6,269 bases of DNA from an uncultured Anaeromassilibacillus sp. (lineage in GTDB: Bacteria > Bacillota > Clostridia > Oscillospirales > Acutalibacteraceae), in assembly GCA_945988865.1 (NCBI GenBank), contig CAMFTQ010000043.1, positions 1-6,269 of the forward strand, written 5' to 3'. Of this stretch, positions 5,450 to 6,269 are shown in pieces (the first letter of the stretch is position 1; every line of letters starts with the position of its first letter). The position numbers were made by a program, and so were the translations under genes. The notes beneath the pieces were generated by a model, which was not told where the DNA came from, made no database searches, and saw only the letters and a program-made list of their open reading frames with translations.

Positions 5450-5483
5450 GAAAATTATAAAAATAATCTAAAAAAATTATGAT
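5421..5483. repeat. AT-rich inverted repeat around the SPFH promoter
   Basis: ATCATAATATTTTTT (5421-5435) is the reverse complement of AAAAAATTATGAT (5471-5483) apart from two extra bases. One arm contains the -10 box. It could be an operator pair or a weak hairpin terminating the upstream gene. The sequence is so AT-rich that chance is a real alternative. The rest of 5340-5540 holds no gene; a 9-nt direct repeat, ATATTTCAC, lies at 5482-5490 and 5506-5514. Confidence 0.3.
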
Positions 5484-5540
5484 ATTTCACAACAAACAGC
5501 TTTACATATTTCACTCACTGATATATATGAAGGCTTTTTG

Positions 5541-6269
5541 TTAATATTGCCTTTTTGCTTTCGTCTGCTCTTTTACTGCGTCAAATTTCCATACTCTTTC
5601 GTTCGCTTCAACTACAGGCGTTCCGCAGAATTTGCAGGACTTGCTGCCTAAATTTGTTATCGGCGCTCCGCAGTTGGGGCAGTTTATGCCGTAAACGTTG
5701 TCCGAACCAAACTGTGAAGCATCCTGAATATAGACAAGGGCGATTTCGTAAACCGACTGGAGCTTTAAGTCCTTTTCTCCGAAAACAACTGCACCGTTTT
5801 CGTCCTCAATATACGAATAATGTCCGACAGAAAGCTCAAACAGAATTGTGCAGGTTGCACCTGTTTTTATGTAGCGAGAAATCTGAACATCGTGAATTAC
5901 AATCTCTTTAAAAATCTGGCTGACATTTCTGAAGTTTAAATCATCAATAATGCCCTGAACATAGCTTTTAAGCGTGGTGGTGCACTCCTCTTTGAGCTCA
6001 GCGGCATTTTTTGACGCAATTGCAGTGAAGTAGCTGCGCATCAGCGACTTTGCCTTGCTCTTGAAAGCGTCATAGTCAAACTGCGGAAAATCCTTTAATA
6101 TCTGCGGAAGATAAACAGACGTCATAGCGTGAAGAGAACGAGGCGTTTCGCTCATTTCCTCCTTTTGCTTATTGATGCCGTCTATAAAGCTTTCTGTGCC
6201 GAAAAATTGACGTGAAATGTCTCTGAGCTTGCGTTTTATCGCAACAACGGCAACAAGTATGGTAATCGC
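5541..6269 (-). CDS. Partial membrane protein with possible Tim44-like domain and C-terminal zinc ribbon
   Basis: The last 242 residues of a larger protein; the frame stays open to the window edge, so the 5' end is missing. The visible part starts in a hydrophobic segment (AITILVAVVAI) followed by KRKLRD, a membrane helix with a positive cytoplasmic flank. Next comes FFGTESFIDGINKQKEEMSETP, here split by a turn, then VYLPQILKDFPQFDYDAF and an alpha/beta domain (about 50-190) that resembles Tim44-like/NTF2-fold modules; this assignment is tentative. A zinc ribbon closes the protein (C197/C200 and C212/C215), then a Lys-rich tail. Starting at Met 6155 is unlikely: its GGAGG is only 2 nt away and merely encodes Lys-Glu-Glu, and the protein-like frame continues upstream. 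The gene lies 201 nt upstream of the SPFH gene on the same strand, with no clear terminator between. It is probably a cytoplasm-facing membrane protein; function unknown. Confidence 0.78.
   Translation of the reverse strand, partial: AITILVAVVAIKRKLRDISRQFFGTESFIDGINKQKEEMSETPRSLHAMTSVYLPQILKDFPQFDYDAFKSKAKSLMRSYFTAIASKNAAELKEECTTTLKSYVQGIIDDLNFRNVSQIFKEIVIHDVQISRYIKTGATCTILFELSVGHYSYIEDENGAVVFGEKDLKLQSVYEIALVYIQDASQFGSDNVYGINCPNCGAPITNLGSKSCKFCGTPVVEANERVWKFDAVKEQTKAKRQY

Noticed and set aside
5541..6155. Complete 204-residue gene starting at Met 6155
   Set aside because: The frame is open to the window edge with a membrane helix upstream, and the apparent ribosome site is only 2 nt from the ATG.
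1..6269. CRISPR array, tRNA, rRNA, prophage or defence genes
   Set aside because: No regularly spaced repeats, no tRNA-like cloverleaf seen, and no integrase, nuclease or toxin-like domains; the virion-core label used for this SPFH family does not indicate a virus.

Overview
The window looks like the end of an assembled contig from a low-GC, Gram-positive gut-type Clostridium relative (Oscillospirales/Ruminococcaceae is my best guess). The basis is AT-rich intergenic DNA, strong GGAGG-type ribosome sites, a DUF1836 regulator and Firmicutes-style membrane XRE and SPFH/TPM proteins. No rRNA or marker gene is present to fix the genus. Bases 1-43 are not biological: they read as an Illumina Nextera P5-side adapter (tail of P5, an i5 index, the transposase adapter and the Tn5 mosaic end), so genomic sequence starts at 44.

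Layout. Bases 44-219 are an AT-rich leader with a near-perfect sigma-A promoter (159-187) and a 9-bp inverted repeat over its -10 box. Next is a plus-strand DUF1836 DNA-binding protein (220-783), ending in a hairpin with T-tracts on both sides (789-832) that can serve both converging genes. Everything after that is on the minus strand. In transcription order from the right edge these are: a partial membrane protein with a possible Tim44-like domain and a zinc ribbon (5541-6269, 5' end outside the window); a 201-nt gap with a candidate promoter; an SPFH-domain protein with four C-terminal zinc ribbons (3933-5339); a double-zinc-ribbon protein with a C-terminal membrane anchor (2802-3887, GTG start); and a secreted/membrane TPM-domain protein (1931-2788). 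A 254-nt spacer rich in inverted repeats follows, then an XRE-type regulator with a His/Cys-rich middle and a duplicated membrane domain (831-1646).

How the genes may work together. SPFH + double zinc ribbon + TPM matches the content of the Bacillus subtilis ydjFGHI (PspA-associated) membrane-stress operon, where YdjG/YdjH-type membrane proteins position the SPFH protein YdjI. Here the three form a tight set (45-nt and 13-nt gaps, the last apparently translation-coupled), but the SPFH gene comes first and no PspA homologue is visible. The upstream gene also pairs a membrane segment with a CxxC/CxxC ribbon, so four consecutive genes are envelope-associated and three carry zinc ribbons. I infer an envelope-maintenance or membrane-stress module. 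The downstream membrane-bound XRE protein is a plausible sensor/regulator but need not control it. Three starts needed correcting: XRE at 1646, SPFH at 5339, and the rightmost gene runs off the edge rather than starting at 6155.
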